Source: Porites lobata (Eukaryota; Cnidaria; Anthozoa; Scleractinia; Poritidae). From it: a DNA stretch of 64,000 bases. The translations under genes were made by a program, and so were the position numbers. Below are positions 31,745 to 44,278 of the stretch, piece by piece; position 1 is the first letter of the stretch, and every line of letters starts with the position of its first letter. The stretch covers positions 2,470,001-2,534,000 of the forward strand of contig CALNXK010000014.1 in assembly GCA_942486035.1 (NCBI GenBank), in the 5' to 3' direction. Below the pieces are notes generated by a model. The model was not told where the DNA came from. It searched no databases and saw nothing but the letters and a program-made list of their open reading frames with translations.

Positions 31745-32800
31745 TTCTTCTGTTGTATCATCAGCGAAAAATATCAATAGAAGATCTCGATGGCCGCAGC
31801 GGTGTATCATTGACAAATAAAGGGAACAAAATAGGTCGCAACACAGAAGCCTTTGGTACGCCTTGTTTTATAGTAAGCGGGTCTGATCTTTGTCCATTTT
31901 TAGTCACGAACTGTTTTCTCTCGGAAAGATATGATGTAAACCAAGAAAGTGTGAGTCACTGGCATTGTAGAGCCTTAAGTTAATTAATAATGGTTGATGA
32001 TTGACAACGTAAAATGCCTTTCCAAAGTCGACAAAAATCATTCCAGTAACTTCGTCCCGGTCCCAGCTGAACAATATTTTGCTTGTCAGTTTGATTAGAG
32101 CAGACTCAGTAGAGTGACCTTCACAAAAAGCTGACTGCAGATCGTATAGCAATTCACTGTGTGCGAGATAGTTCACAAAGGATGTAGCAACATGTTTCTC
32201 CATTACTTTGGAAAGGACGGACAGTAGAGAAATGGGTCTGTCATTATCACGGCTGTCGTGCGCGCCACCCTTATAAAGAGGTGTTATTCTTGCCACTTTT
32301 CATTTGCTGGGAAGGGTCCCCTTTACTATCGACAGGTTGAAAAGCCTGGTAAGAGGATGAGAGAAGGCCGGAGAAAGCATGTTCAGTAGTTTTACACTGA
32401 TGGCATCAGGGCCTGTTGCTTTCGAGCTAGACAGTTTGTTGATCAGTTTTTGAGTCTCCTGGACAGTTATTCGGAGAAAATTGTACTGGGCAATAAAATA
32501 ATCAATCTTCGATGAAACATGATCCTTTAGCTTCTTATGGTCAAATTTGGCTGTTGGAGTAAACCCATTACCAACTCTTTGACACTGTTTACAAAGAAAT
32601 CGTTTAGTTTATTGGCCATAGCTTAACTATCTGTTTCAGCCGTACCATTTCCCGCTTTAACTCAGTGATATTGTTGGACGTTTGAGCCTTTGTAAGAATT
32701 TTCCAAATTCTCTTTGGGTTTTCTTTGTTGTTGTCAATTGACTCTTAAAAATAAAGGCGCTTTGACTTCTTTATCAATATAACATAAGACGCAGCATCGT
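31745..32800 (-). mobile_element. LINE reverse-transcriptase relic
   Basis: On the - strand, TGPDAISVKLL (about 32400), FNLSIVKGTLPSK then a stop where Trp is expected, ITPLYKGG, RPISLLSVLSKVMEK, LYDLQSAFCEGHSTESAL and IFVDFGKAFYVVNH (32296-31904) follow in RT order. After a frameshift come QFVTKNGQRSD and GVPKAS to about 31800. This is a CR1/L2/Jockey-type RT with stops and frameshifts, lacking endonuclease and C-terminus. Confidence 0.8.
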
Positions 32801-34743
32801 CCGTGTAAATTCCTGGTTACCCATTTTTTCAACATGATCTTCAATGATCAAAATGATGATTCATGTGGGCCCTAACTGAATAGCCGCAACATTAGTAAAT
32901 TTTGCCATTTCTTTTCATTTTCTTGCCTGTTCCTGGTATAGGTAATAGCTGATTAGAAACATCTGTATTCATCCTTAAAAAAAGGCAACAAGAAAAATCT
33001 GAAGAGAAATGAAATTCTGGTTTACCGATAAGATCATGCAAATTAAAGACTGACTGAATTGCAAACTTTTGAAGAAGTAATTCGCCGAATGCCTATTAAT
33101 TGAGCGCGTTTCAGTTAACCTGGCTCGTTAGCCTGCTTAAATTATGAGCAAATGACAAGATTAGATGTTCAGATATTGTGTCGGGACGTTCCGTCTAAGT
33201 AAGTTAAGTAGGAAGAAAAGTTTCAGTCACACATACACAAGCCCACCATTTTTTTCTTCAAAGTGTGTTTTTGCTTGTTAACTAGAGGTTTTCGTTAGAC
33301 ACTGATTATGTCCCATAAAAAAGTCATCAGTCGCAGTTTAGTTCTATACGATACCTCGTCATTTATGTCTGTTTATCATATACTTCGGCTGTTAGTGTAA
33401 ATTGTTGAAACCTGTCTCATAAGTAAATGGCAGCATAAGCCAGCTTTTTCATGAATCATATCTTCGAAGTCAACTTTAAGAAGATTTTTTCAGGCAGTGG
33501 ATACTCTCCGCAAAATCACCGGTTTTAAGTGAAAGGTAAAATTCCTTCCACCCCTCCTCCCCCCTCAAGCCCCTATCATAACGAGTAAGGGGAACAAAAG
33601 ACTGAATGAATCACCTAATAACTTTTATTTATTTTACCACGATCAACTCCACCAAAGCATACAATAAATTTCTTTTCTCATCGTTATCTACTTCTTTTCA
33701 TGAAATTAACACAAAACGAAAGTTTAGAATATTTTCTCTTTCTGCTAACCAGTTAAAAAACGAATGAGCTCTCGAGATCTTGAAAGGGTAGCTACCCTTT
33801 ACATGTTCCTTTGTGTTCTATGCAGCAAGAGCCAAAATAAAAATTACATACTTAAAATACTTTACGTCTACCAATAAAAGGTCTTCTTTTTGTTTTCTTT
33901 TTTGCTTCTCCCTCGTTCTCGTTCACAAAAGGTTTTTTCTTGCACAACGTCAACGCCCACAAGGCAGCAGAAAAACCGTAAAAAAATTAAAACAAAAACA
34001 ACGATCTATTGTCTACATCACTTATTCTTCTCTGTATTACAGTTCCCTTTTTATTTACACTGACGCTTATTAAAGTTTAATATCGATCTTACAAAAATGT
34101 CTAACACACACCAAACAAATTTTTGTTTCACTCTTTCGGTGGTCTTGAAGTAAAGCCAGCCTCTCACTTCCAGAAATTTACACTGAAGAGAAAGGAAATG
34201 AAAAGTTCATAATCAAAAGCTACTTTCGAACGTAAAGTGTCCTCTTTTGTCATTAACAGATGAGTTTATAATGACAACAACTTTTAAAGCTGCAGATACA
34301 GAACTGTTTGTGAAACGGTAATCCAGGAGTCATGATTTCCTATTATGTAAGTTGAGCATGATCGTCCGGGTGAACATAGTCCTGAATAGGACTGTTGTTG
34401 ACGTTGACTGACGTTTCTCCACTGCACCCTTTGCGGCAGTCATCTTCAGAGTCAAAGTGAGTTGTATCATGTCAGTTGATGGTATTAAACTCTAGTATTG
34501 ACCTGATTGGGCAATTTTAAAAGTTGCGACGTCATCGCATGGGGTCAATCAGACCAGAGACCGCGAGCGACGAGAGCCAGACTCGCGCTCCTCCCTTGCC
34601 CCTTTTGATCTTGGCAGATAACGTTCCAATGTGATAACTCTTCAAATCTTACTCAGCTTCCTTCGCGGTGATTTTTTTCATTATCCTAGTTCTCCCTCTT
34701 TCTTTATTGTTTAAAATAGAAAGAGGGCTAATGATGCAGTTAC

Positions 34744-37700
34744 CTGAAAGCCAGGACGATTCCCAGTACCAAGATGAACGTCGAAATCTCTCTCTCCTGG
34801 ACGCCTGAAAATTTCAATTTGCCATTAGCCTGCGAATACAGCCGTCTCTCCTCGGTCTTCTTCGTCTGGGACGTTTTGCGGGAGAGACGTCTGCGACTCA
34901 ACCACAGAAAATCAATCAGTGTTCACATAATTGATCTGGTAGTAGGTAAATCGATCTGGTGGTATAGACATTAATTTTGTTCGCGGTTAAGTCTCTCCTA
35001 ATTTAGTATCGTAAAGTTTTGATTTCTAAGAACGAGCGGTAGCAAAACTCACAAATGCTTTCTCCAAAGAAAAATATATTTCACGAATAATGACTGTCTT
35101 GCAGCAGATTCATCGCATTCACCTTTGTAACCCTTTCTCTTTTTTTTTTTTTTTTTTTTTTCTCTCATTCGTAAACGATAGCTAAAGGAATACAATTACT
35201 ACGTCGACCCATCAGAGCCCCTGATAAGATTCTGGACAGATTTTACGTCAACGGAATAGAATTTCTGTCCTTGACTGGCGCAGACATCTCTCCCGCGAAA
35301 CCTCCCTTTGCTAGCGGCGAGTAGCGTGGAGAAACGGTTGTATTTGCGGGCTAATTTGCAATAAAATTGTGCTGTTTACTTACTGTTAGGTAATGAATGA
35401 GTCAGCGAGTGAGTCGGTGAATGAATGAAGTTCCTTTCATCCACCTTCATCTAGTAACAAACCAATGAATTGATACTCTTGGGGATCGCTTTCAATCACT
35501 TCTCTTAATGTAGTACTACATCAGCTACAACAAACTATACAACGGCATCCTTCTTTTAAGGATCGAGTTTCGTAAACTGAACTAGCAGAAAATTGAATGA
35601 TCTAACCGAACATCTTGCCTTTCTGTTACTTATCTTTACCATAGTTAATAAGCAAGAGGCTTGTCGTTTTTTGAAACCTTGATGACCAATTCACTCGTTT
35701 AGTAAATCAATAAGCTCTACCTGTAGCGTGGCCAATAATTTAGGGAGGAATATTACTTGTTTTTAGTTAACATTGCAGTTTTCGTATCATTTCTGTTCTA
35801 AATGTATGACTTATTTTATGGTCTTAGAGGAGTTAATAAAATAAAATAAAATAAATAAAGTAAAATCTAAGTTGTCACTCCCCAGCTATCCCTGCCCAAA
35901 CGAACTGCTGCAGAGCTCCCTTGACTGACTATCTCCGCCTCCATTTTTTTGGGGGGACATATGGAACTGCTGCTCGGGCCAATTATACAGAAAACCATTT
36001 CTTATTACATGAAACACGTGACTTTTACTGAATTTGTCTCATAATCAGTTCTCCGGTCCCCCACCCATACTCCCCAATAACTTTGCATTTCCACCCATCC
36101 GTCACATCCCGAAAATAACGTAGGTTCTTTTCATACCTGCACTGCAGTATTTTACACAATCGTTAGATTCCTTAGTGGTCTTCACACCATTGCAACTGCA
36201 TTGTTCTCCCTGTACACATTCTCCCTGGATAATGAAGTGTCCAGCGCCTCCTTCTGAACATACCTTGCACTCGTCCTTGGCTGTCCAGTTCTCAAACGTT
36301 ACCCCTGCGGAATAAGAAATGTTATTACACCGTTGAAAGCGTCCTCAGACGGTCTCTGTGTCTAGTTTCTTGATTCAGAAGCTTTCCAGTTGATGAAATT
36401 AAAGCTGTATGTGACACGTGGTACAGCCAAGGTATTGATAACTGCCACTCGATTGCCAGCATTCGTCTGTAGTGCTCCTATCTTATCTTTTCTTTCATGG
36501 GTGCGCGCTGGATGCCGTCAAACCCAAATATATTTGTAAGACCTTTCTCCAGATTATTTTTGTTAAAAAAGGCTAAATAAACTTAATATATATTTTTAGC
36601 CTAGCAAATAATTCACTTTTAAACCTACAGACTCAATTAATTATTTTCATTATCATTATAATAATAATTATAAGAAAAGAACATGATTAATAATTATTAT
36701 TGCTATTATCAATATTATTATTATTATTGTTATTATTATTACAGTCAAACTCCGTAAAAAACCCTTTTACTACAACAAAATACCAAAGAAATAAAAGAGG
36801 ACATAAGCACCATCAAATTAAACTTCTCTAACCTTCACAAAACCGTCATTACGCGGCTTAATTGTACGAAAACACCTTAAAATCGTTCAGTAATAGTATT
36901 ACCGTTAATCAACACCCTTCTCTGCATAACAAGTTTGATGCCAAAAATTGACTCTAAAAATCATCCTATCCGGTGTATGGTAGGGCGGGGAACGTCGACA
37001 TACTGTCAACTTAAGGATTTTTTACCTTCAGAAAGGAAAGGTTTATTACAGCACACAGTTGATAAAGAAATGTCCGCATTAGCGTGGCTAGCTTTCTATG
37101 AGAATTCGTTGATTGGGCAAGAAATGAATGTCCGTTCTCCTCATTAACGAGTGTCCGTATTAAGCGGGTTGAATTTAGAGAAAATCTAAGGGCTTTCTCC
37201 AGGGACAAAGAAAATTGTCCGTAATAGCGAGGTGTCCGTTTCTAGCGGGTGTCCGTAAAGCGGGATTCGACTGTATTAAGTTTAAAGACTATGAAATCAT
37301 TCTTTAAGTGACGTCTTGGCCGCCGTTGCCGTCGAAGTATCTTAAACCAAAACTAATAAGGGGTTGAAACGTGGAACAAATACGTTTCTTTTGTCCGACG
37401 CTAGTAAATACTAATTTTCATAGGTGCTATATTTGGAAAGAGAAGAAAAAGATAACTGACCAATCAAACTTCATGAACTACGCGACGTAGTTTTAATCGA
37501 AGTCCCCCCGCGCCCTATGAGTTTATGTTTGAACCGCGCCCTATCTAGTATTCAATATTGTTTCTTTAAACCAGCAAAATAAAAATGAAAACTAGCTCAC
37601 CAGACGCCTCAAATTTGAGTCCTGTGATGTACCAATTGTGCAACGTGTCATTAAGTAATTCTTCAAGGTAGCTGTTTTCGTCTCTATTAGCTAAACGTAG

Positions 37701-37775
37701 CTCAAATTCCACAAGAGTGTCTCCTTTTTCTTTCGTGACCTGGAGTTCCGATATTTCCACATCTTCGAATCTACT
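34744..37775 (-). CDS. Partial membrane protein: SEA-like, Cys-rich and transmembrane exons (gene B)
   Basis: Three spliceable - strand exons fit together. The first is 37775-37601, phase 0 to 1, starting SRFEDVEISELQVTKEKGDT; it resembles the second half of a SEA domain, with alternating strands then a helix. The second is 36304-36137, phase 1-1, cysteine-rich: KDECKVC, GGAGHF, GECVQGEQCSCNG, DCVKYC. The third is 34804-34744, phase 1 to 2, with the hydrophobic run FILVLGIVLAF as a transmembrane segment. The order suggests a type I surface protein with a membrane-proximal SEA module. The 5' exons are not certain; a 46-bp candidate at 39146-39101 (SGKVTFAWKKPWND, phase 1 to 2) could start the SEA domain. 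The cytoplasmic tail was not found. A pogo-like MITE lies in the first intron. Exon phases match those of gene A at 59.7-63.6 kb. Confidence 0.6.
34826..35353. mobile_element. Inverted-repeat element just upstream of the gene B transmembrane exon
   Basis: TAGCCTGCGAATACAGCCGT at the left and its near-inverse ending TATTTGCGGGCTA at the right extend inward about 80 bp (GCGGGAGAGACGTCTGCG and its inverse). A 24-base T run lies inside at about 35139-35162. It sits in an intron of gene B. Confidence 0.6.
36742..37273. mobile_element. TA-flanked pogo/Tigger-like non-autonomous element
   Basis: The ends CAGTCAAACTCCG and CGGGATTCGACTG are imperfect inverted repeats flanked by TA on both sides. Inside, GTGTCCGTA and AGCGGG-type words recur, as in pogo-family ends. 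It is 532 bp with no intact transposase and lies between the SEA and Cys-rich exons of gene B. Confidence 0.65.
37345..37515. repeat. Fragment of the AAGGGGTTGAAACGTG repeat family
   Basis: It shares TAAGGGGTTGAAACGTG, TTTGTCCGA, ATAACTGACCAATCAAACTT and CGCGCCC in the same order with 58300-58460, about 21 kb away. This is a partial, one-ended copy. Confidence 0.6.
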
Positions 37776-38060
37776 CTGCAAAAAAGTCGAGTTGAGAACC
37801 CCCCCAAAATTGAGTAAACGTTACATCCACAATGACACCAAATAGTGAGTAAACTGAAGCTTCAATATTGAGTAGAGTGTACTGGACAGTATGAGCGAAA
37901 GTAACTCATCTGTGAGTGAAACAACGCAAGTACATGAAACTTTCAGATAAGGTTGTCCTAATTACCTATTGGATAGACTTATTGAGGCCAGAAGGACCGA
38001 AAAAAATATATTTTAAGACCCCCCTCCCCTCCCTATCTCAAGGTCTGGATGACCCCCCCC

Positions 38061-38236
38061 CCGTGACAACACCAAAGAAAATGTCTTGGAACCCGAAAAA
38101 TGAATGTGAAATTTCACAAACATTACATCTTGCACAAGAAATTCTCAGAATTTTACCTGTGTTTTCACAGTTCTTGTGAAATTTGACATTCATTTTCTCG
38201 GCCCATATGAGAAATTTTCTTTGGTGTTATTACAGA
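38061..38236. repeat. Foldback element
   Basis: AACACCAAAGAAAATGTC on the left mirrors GAAATTTTCTTTGGTGTT on the right. Inside, GAATGTGAAATTTCACAA mirrors TTGTGAAATTTGACATTC. The arms are long and the centre short. Confidence 0.6.
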
Positions 38237-38898
38237 TAACTAATTACATCTTTAGCCCTTGAAAAATGTTAAAATGAATGCAATATTCTTTAAATTATTC
38301 TGGTACAAGGTTTTTGTCCACTGAAAATTAAAATTACTCCATTTCCTGATGGATTCCGTCTTAGGCGTCGATTAATTGTCATGTCCACAAATTTGGAGTA
38401 TTGAGAAAGAGAAAGACAGAGAAAAAGAGAAAGTAGGGCGAACAACATGAAATTTTGTAGCGGCGGTGAGAACATGCTAACGGCCACCAGGGTGAAAATG
38501 AGCGACAGTGGAAAAAAAAAAGTGAACAAGAACATGTACGACATTTCCTCCATAAAACGCGCTAGGTGTAACCAGGAAGTTTCTGGAAGTTTCACGTTGT
38601 AGACATGCAAAACAACGGCAAAGAAATGTACAAAAAAGTGTGCTGCACGTACAAAGTTGCTTTTTTCCTAATGAGACTTATTGTTTTTTCACCTTTCTCG
38701 TTGCCTTCGCCGCTTAGCATTACACGATTATATTTTTGTTTGAGCAAACTATAAATATTATCGAGAGCTTCGCGTTTAGCCCTGGCTAAATCTATATATT
38801 ATATATCAGTTAAGCGTTATATTGTAACTGTTTTAAAAATGCACGGAAAATGTCGTCTCAATCGCCTGGTCGGAAGCGATTATGCTACGTGCAAACGG

Positions 38899-38949
38899 AC
38901 GCAACAACTCCCAACATTGTTGCGCTAACAATGTTGGGAGTTGTTGCGT
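38899..38949. repeat. Perfect palindrome, 23-bp arms, 5-bp loop
   Basis: The arms at 38899-38921 and 38927-38949 (core CAACTCCCAACATTGTT and inverse) pair without mismatch. A related diverged block (GCAACAACTCACAACAATGTT) follows at about 38980, so this is part of a repeat family. Confidence 0.8.
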
Positions 38950-39337
38950 GTGTGTTGGCAGTGGTGTGCAAACGGATGCAACAACTCACAACAATGTTGG
39001 GACCTGCAGTGCATCGTGGGAAAAGTTTATAAGCATACTCACCAAAGCTGTTTTCCATTTATTGTTAGTGTAATTGACGAACTGTGTATTTTTTACCTAC
39101 GAGTCATTCCATGGTTTCTTCCAAGCAAAGGTTACTTTGCCAGATGCTGGGAACATATTAATTTGTAATGCCGATAACTTTAATAGTAGACAAGGAGCAT
39201 GCATCAGGACTCCGTTGTTCGCAAGTAGGATAAAGCTTTCCCCACCATAAAAATTACTATCCACTGGAAAATTGTTTTGGAGCCAATTGCATTATCCACT
39301 AGATGGAGAGTTCCAGTGAAAGAGTAATAAAAGGATA

Positions 39338-39450
39338 ATGATGATATTGTTGTTGTTGTTGATGATGATGATGATGATGATAACGATGATGATGATGATA
39401 GTAACTGTGATCATGATCATGATGGTGGTGACGGTGATAATGATGATGAT
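39338..39450. repeat. GAT/GTT microsatellite
   Basis: TTGTTGTTGTTGATGATGATG continues as interrupted GATGAT units with GACGGTGATAATGATG. The Met-rich reading frame here is an artefact of the repeat. Confidence 0.85.
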
Positions 39451-40036
39451 GTTTTTTCGTTTAGCACAGGTTCAGCATATAAACGGATCGTTTTTTCTGC
39501 ATATCACCATTTTTCTTTCAAACTGATAAAAATTAACAGGAAAAAGTGCTCGGTACACACAAACACCAATTGTTTTTACCACGTTATTCGTCACCGGTTC
39601 AGTTCCAGAGGTTAGATATAATGCATGCAGCTTTCTTCTACATCTGTAAGACTCTTTCTAGCAATTCCTTACTGCAAGATGACAAGATTAGCCTTAGGTC
39701 ATACTTTGCTAGATAGCTTTTTGTGCCGGCGTGAAAAGCCGTATAGGATAATGTAAAAATAGCCTAAGTGTAAATGAGCCAATGAATCATTCAGTCATCA
39801 CGTTGAGTCGACCTAAACCTAATCTTATCCTAACCTTTAACCTACAATCGGTGACAAAATTAGTTGAGACACCGCGCACAAAAGGGCCTATCTCTAACGT
39901 TTTGATAAGTTAATAAAGGAAAATAAAGCTTTCCCTGCCCCATCCCCTCCATGCAATGTTGTGCTGCCGGTCGAGCTTCCTGTAGAAAACAACAAACACT
40001 CCATCTTTGAATGGAGAAGAGGGGGAGAGCTGTAAC

Positions 40037-40039
<3 letters not shown>

Positions 40040-40082
<43 letters not shown>

Positions 40083-40190
40083 TGGTGGTGGTGGTGGTGG
40101 TGGTGGTGGTGGTGGTAGTAGTAGTAGTAGTATAGTTGTTGTAGTAGTTGTAGTAGTAGTTAGAGTAGTTGTAGTAGTAGTAGTAGTGAA
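40040..40190. repeat. Compound TAG/TGG microsatellite
   Basis: (TAG)n changes to (TGG)n and back to (TAG)n, then to TTGTAG-type units. This is one compound array with several point changes. Confidence 0.9.
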
Positions 40191-40414
40191 CTTTATAAAC
40201 GTGTCAAGAATCTGTAGCGCATAGCACTAATTGGTGACACAAATAAAAGATTAAAAAAATAAAATATTAAAATAGTGTTAAAATAATGTTTAAAAAAGTA
40301 ATACAAATAGTAGAAGCTACGAAAGCTAAATATCTAAGACCTATTTACACGTAAATTTGTATGTGTATGATAACAGGATAAATTTTGCTTAGTAACATAG
40401 CTAGGGTCTCAAAG

Positions 40415-40860
40415 TTAACTATTACAGAGCGTGCAATTTTTACAGCCAACCTCAAGTAAGGCAGTCAGTACGGTTCTCCTGATTTTAGTCTTAAATCTGC
40501 GCAGACTATCCTCAGCATGTAATTCCTTTGTAAGTTTCGACCAGAGAAAAGGGCCGTAGTATCTTAATAAATGCTTTCCGTATTTAATCGTATTAAAACG
40601 ACGCAGATTAAAATCCAAATTTCTTAAGGAATAGCTCCTATCACAGTTTGCTTTCAGCGTAAAAAGTTCCTGTATTCGACTTGGAAGTTGATTCTTCTTT
40701 GCCTTAAACAAGAGAATTGCAATTTCGTGAAGCCTTCTGTTGACAAGTGAAGGGAGTTCAGTCAGCTTCAGCATTTCGTCGTAGGCAAGAGACTGACTCA
40801 TTGTTGAAAACTACTCTAAGGATTCTCTCCTGTGATCTTTCAACTTGGGTGCAGATACTT
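40415..40860 (-). mobile_element. LINE C-terminal fragment
   Basis: The - strand frame of 128 residues has LPSLVNRRLHEIAILLFK, SYSLRNLDFNLRRFNT, YGKHLLRYYGPFLWSKL and FKTKIRR, the usual tail of LINE Pol proteins after the RT. The frame is broken upstream near 40805. No RT core is present, so this is a 3' end fragment. Confidence 0.7.
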
Positions 40861-40924
40861 ATAATTGTTCTCGACGTTACCTCATTTGTTGTCAATGTCT
40901 CAGCAATTTTGTCGCCGATTGTTA

Positions 40925-41065
40925 CTCCAATCCCAACCTAACCCTTAGCCCTAACCTTTAACCTAGCCCTAATCTCTTAACCCAACAATAACCCTAAACC
41001 TAGCCCAAACCCTTGCCTCTAACCCTGAGCCTAACCCTAACCTGGCCCATAACTTTACTCATAAC
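40925..41065. repeat. Degenerate telomere-like CCTAAC repeat
   Basis: CCTAACCCTTAGCCCTAACC, AACCTAGCCCTAATC, AACCCTAAACC and CCTAACCCTAACC follow one another for about 140 bp. A shorter patch occurs at about 39815-39845. The motif is the (CCCTAA)n type with many substitutions. Confidence 0.6.
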
Positions 41066-42650
41066 TAATTATAATCGATTCAAGTGACTCATAAAACAAG
41101 CTTTCTATAAGAAGTTAATTTGGTATCATTTCGAGGACTTTTTGCATACGGACTAACAAAATTCAAGCATTTAACTATTCAACTTTTGAAAACTTCAGGA
41201 ATTCTCAGGAAACAAACGGACCAATGAGATGCATAAATTTGAGGGCTATCAAACTAGTCAAATTAGTCAAACTAACTGGTGCATTACTTAAAAGCATTCA
41301 ACCGGTGATCGGTAGATGGCTGTTTGTCAAAGCTATGTTCACGATAAGATTGCTCTATGATCACCGAATAATGAAATTCGCTGATGTGCTTTATATGAAT
41401 CCTGGGGGAGTAACCGACATGATTGGAATCGACATATATAAGGCAATGTAAATAATTCCTGGCTAATGTGTTATCAAAACTGAGGTCTTTATAGACTGAG
41501 TTTTTTTCTGTCTTCTTTTATCTACAAAAAAAGAAACAAACCAAGAAAAAAGTAAAAAAAAAAAAAACAATAATTGCTTACCTCTATAACTATTCACGTC
41601 ACAGAACACCTAGAAGGGATCCCCTGAGTAAGTGGGGTCAATCCAGTATCCACCATTTCCCTGAGCGTCACCGCTTGTTAAAGTGTCTTTGCAGAACTAG
41701 CCTGGAACTGAGGCTTTTGAGCCTTTTTTGGCTGCAAGAAACCGCATTCATATTAGCACAGGACTGATTAATGCATCTCTTCAATTAACCGTTAGAATAT
41801 AAGGGGTAATTACTATCTTTCATGTGTACGAAAATAAAGACTAATTTAGAAAAAAACGTATGGCATTTGGATCGGTGTTTAAATGTACCGATGTAGACTT
41901 TTCTTTTTGGGTATCGATTTCATTATTCAGTTTTCCTTGCTGGTGGGGATAACTGATTCCTTCAGCCATGCTCTAAGTAATACTTTGTTTCAATAACCGA
42001 CCCTACGATTTACGCCCTTGCAGAGTTAGGCTCGGTTTATAGGTCTAGAACTTCTCATGTCCTGGATCTAATGCATATAAGCGAGGATAACAGCTTTTTT
42101 AAAATTTTCTCATTGGTATTAGATTTGGTAAAAGTGAAGCTCTACGTTTTAAAAGGGTCTTAATGACCGTCATTCATTTAGAAAGGAAAATTTCTTATGA
42201 GGACATCTTCAAAACAGGACTGATTTTGACTTGTTACTCATTATTCTTGGTTTGAAATCACGTCACAGGGCGACCGTGTTGGTTGACAAAACAGTTATAT
42301 CAATGTTGTGTTTTGGTTTGCATAATTGCTCGAAAAAGAGCTAATTCCCATCAGAGGGAAACGTTTCGTTCTTGTCAAAGAACTTGGCCGCCCAACGTTA
42401 GTTGAAAACCAGCAACAAGACAGAACGTCCACCGTGCTGACAAATTTCTCATAGAACTTTGAATTTCATAATTTCACAAGGAGTTTGCAGTATTTCTGCC
42501 AATGTGTCTACCATTCCTCGTGAGTAAAATTACGGTTCTAACAGTAAAAAGGAAAATTTTCATAACACAAACATAAAAAGTTGAATTGATAAAAATTTAC
42601 AATTAACGCTTGACAGTAAACCTTATCTAGACCGTTAAGGCTTATGCAGT

Positions 42651-42988
42651 TTATTGGTTTCCCCCTAGACGAGGCAGAGTAAAAAACCCTCGGTAAGGAT
42701 TTTCCATGTAAGTGGCAGCTGGATCTTCCTCCACATCCATTGGCCTTGACTTTAATGTCTCTTTCTTCAGCTTGCATTCCTTAGTGTTCCACAGAAATGT
42801 TGCACTTTGACATTTTTCATCTAAGCTACAGTCACACCGAAACTTTCAGCGGTCGAGCTTTTGTAGTCATGCCTAATTAAAGCCCATCCGAATCCGGTGT
42901 CTTGACATACATCGTTGCGAGGCTGATCGGCGATGATTTCTGCCAAGTGGAACATGAAGCAAAGCAGTGTGCACCAAAAACCAACCAT
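42651..42988 (-). pseudogene. Secreted PAN/Apple-domain reading frame with a one-base frameshift
   Basis: The - strand frame opens at 42988 with a signal-peptide-like start (MVGFWCTLLCFMFHLAEIIA), then VCQDTGFGWALIRHDYKSS. It loses frame at about 42840 by one missing base. The next frame continues RCDCSLDEKCQSATFLWN, ECKLKKETLKSRP and PAATYMENPYRG, and stops at 42651. Cys spacing and the RCxC..DxKCQS / CxL...RP pattern are those of PAN/Apple domains, which mediate protein or glycan contacts outside the cell. The defect may be a true pseudogene or a sequencing error. A weak donor (CGAG then GTTTTT) at about 42690 would end the exon in phase 1, so it could also be the 5' exon of gene B downstream. 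Confidence 0.6.
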
Positions 42989-42999
42989 TGCATCAGTGT

Positions 43000-44278
43000 G
43001 GTTTATATTTCGTCTTTTCTAAATATGTTACAATGTCCGTACGTACAAAAACGACTTGTGTAGCCTCTGTTCTTACATGGCCATCAAAATGCACATAGAG
43101 ATTCCATCATACAAACTGTGTTCAACTCGTTGTGATAAGTTTTTAGTATTCGTACTATCCGGTATAAATCAAAGTAACAAGGTAGACAATTGAAAGGATT
43201 GAAAAGTTGTTTAATGAATTTAGATGAGTCGGTAGTGTAGAGAAACACTGTTAACTTCGGTTTCCCAACAGGGTGATAAAGTAAATTTATCATCGTAAAG
43301 AGATTCTCTAGGACTTTTTCCCCAATGGCCACTATTTGGGATTACCTTATTAGTAGATTCTGAAAATTCTGATTCTAGAAGTTAATTCAATGTTAGTTCT
43401 TTACTTGCCAGAGTCGATCTGAGATTTGAGGGGAAAATGTATGCTGCAAGGGGTTTTTCTTATCTCGGCGGTTAGCTGAAAAGCCAAATACAAATCTCAG
43501 TTCACCTATCTGAACTCTGAAGTGACTTGCTCGAATTTTAGGAAGAGACAACAATTTCTCTGTCTTATCAGGCGGTATCAATACCATCACAATATTGTAC
43601 TACTTGTGATTATTAAATATTAATTCAACTCAAAGGCTTGTCCATTCAGAGACACGGTAAGAATCTATGGATTTTGTGATCAGAAGTAATTAAATAAATT
43701 CATTTGTGCTTTAAGAGACCAATTAGAGATTTGATCGTTTTGTTTTATTTGTTGTGGTTCTTTTGTCGTCTGACAGTTAATCAATCACTTATATAGTTAC
43801 ATGCATAACACGTTAGATGTTTTGACGAAACGTTCGTCTTTTCGAGAAGATTCGCGAAGTACACATGATGATGACGATCATTGTTAATTAAACATAACAT
43901 TGATGAACAAGTGCGGATTAGAATTTGTTAATTGCGAATTTCTTAACCATTTAAAGTGTAAAAAATTCATTTGAATGTTACATTTAATTTTCACTGGAAA
44001 AAACATCTCTGAGTTCGAACAGGGCCTCACTTTTGCAATCCTACCCTTAATTTAATATTCAAAAGACACAATGGAATACATTCAAGGTGAGGCTAAGTAT
44101 AGTTTGTATGTAAACATTTGGCAAAGGCATACGAATGTTCCACCGTTTTAAACCTCAAGTGTGCCGGAGTTAATCCTCAATTTTTAAGTTCAGCGGAGAA
44201 AGATATCTAAATATGTAATAAACGGAATACGGATAGGATTCACAACTATTTTCATAATTACCAAAATTTCTCTAAAGT
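43000..44278. other. Intergenic stretch without recognisable genes
   Basis: AT-rich. The - strand frames at 43084-43332 and 43393-43590 have no recognisable motif, signal or splice context. Confidence 0.4.

Noticed and set aside
34220..34317. Candidate cytoplasmic-tail exon of gene B
   Set aside because: The phase would fit, but the acceptor has a poor pyrimidine tract and the encoded peptide has no recognisable feature.
38290..38610. - strand frame with a hydrophobic stretch, considered as an upstream exon of gene B
   Set aside because: The hydrophobic run is the antisense of an A/G-rich low-complexity tract, and no acceptor AG follows the pyrimidine tract where the exon would need one.
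39338..39526. Met-rich frame
   Set aside because: Product of a GAT microsatellite.
42538..42777. - strand frame of 79 codons
   Set aside because: It overlaps the PAN-domain region in the wrong frame; the PAN Cys pattern is in the neighbouring frame.
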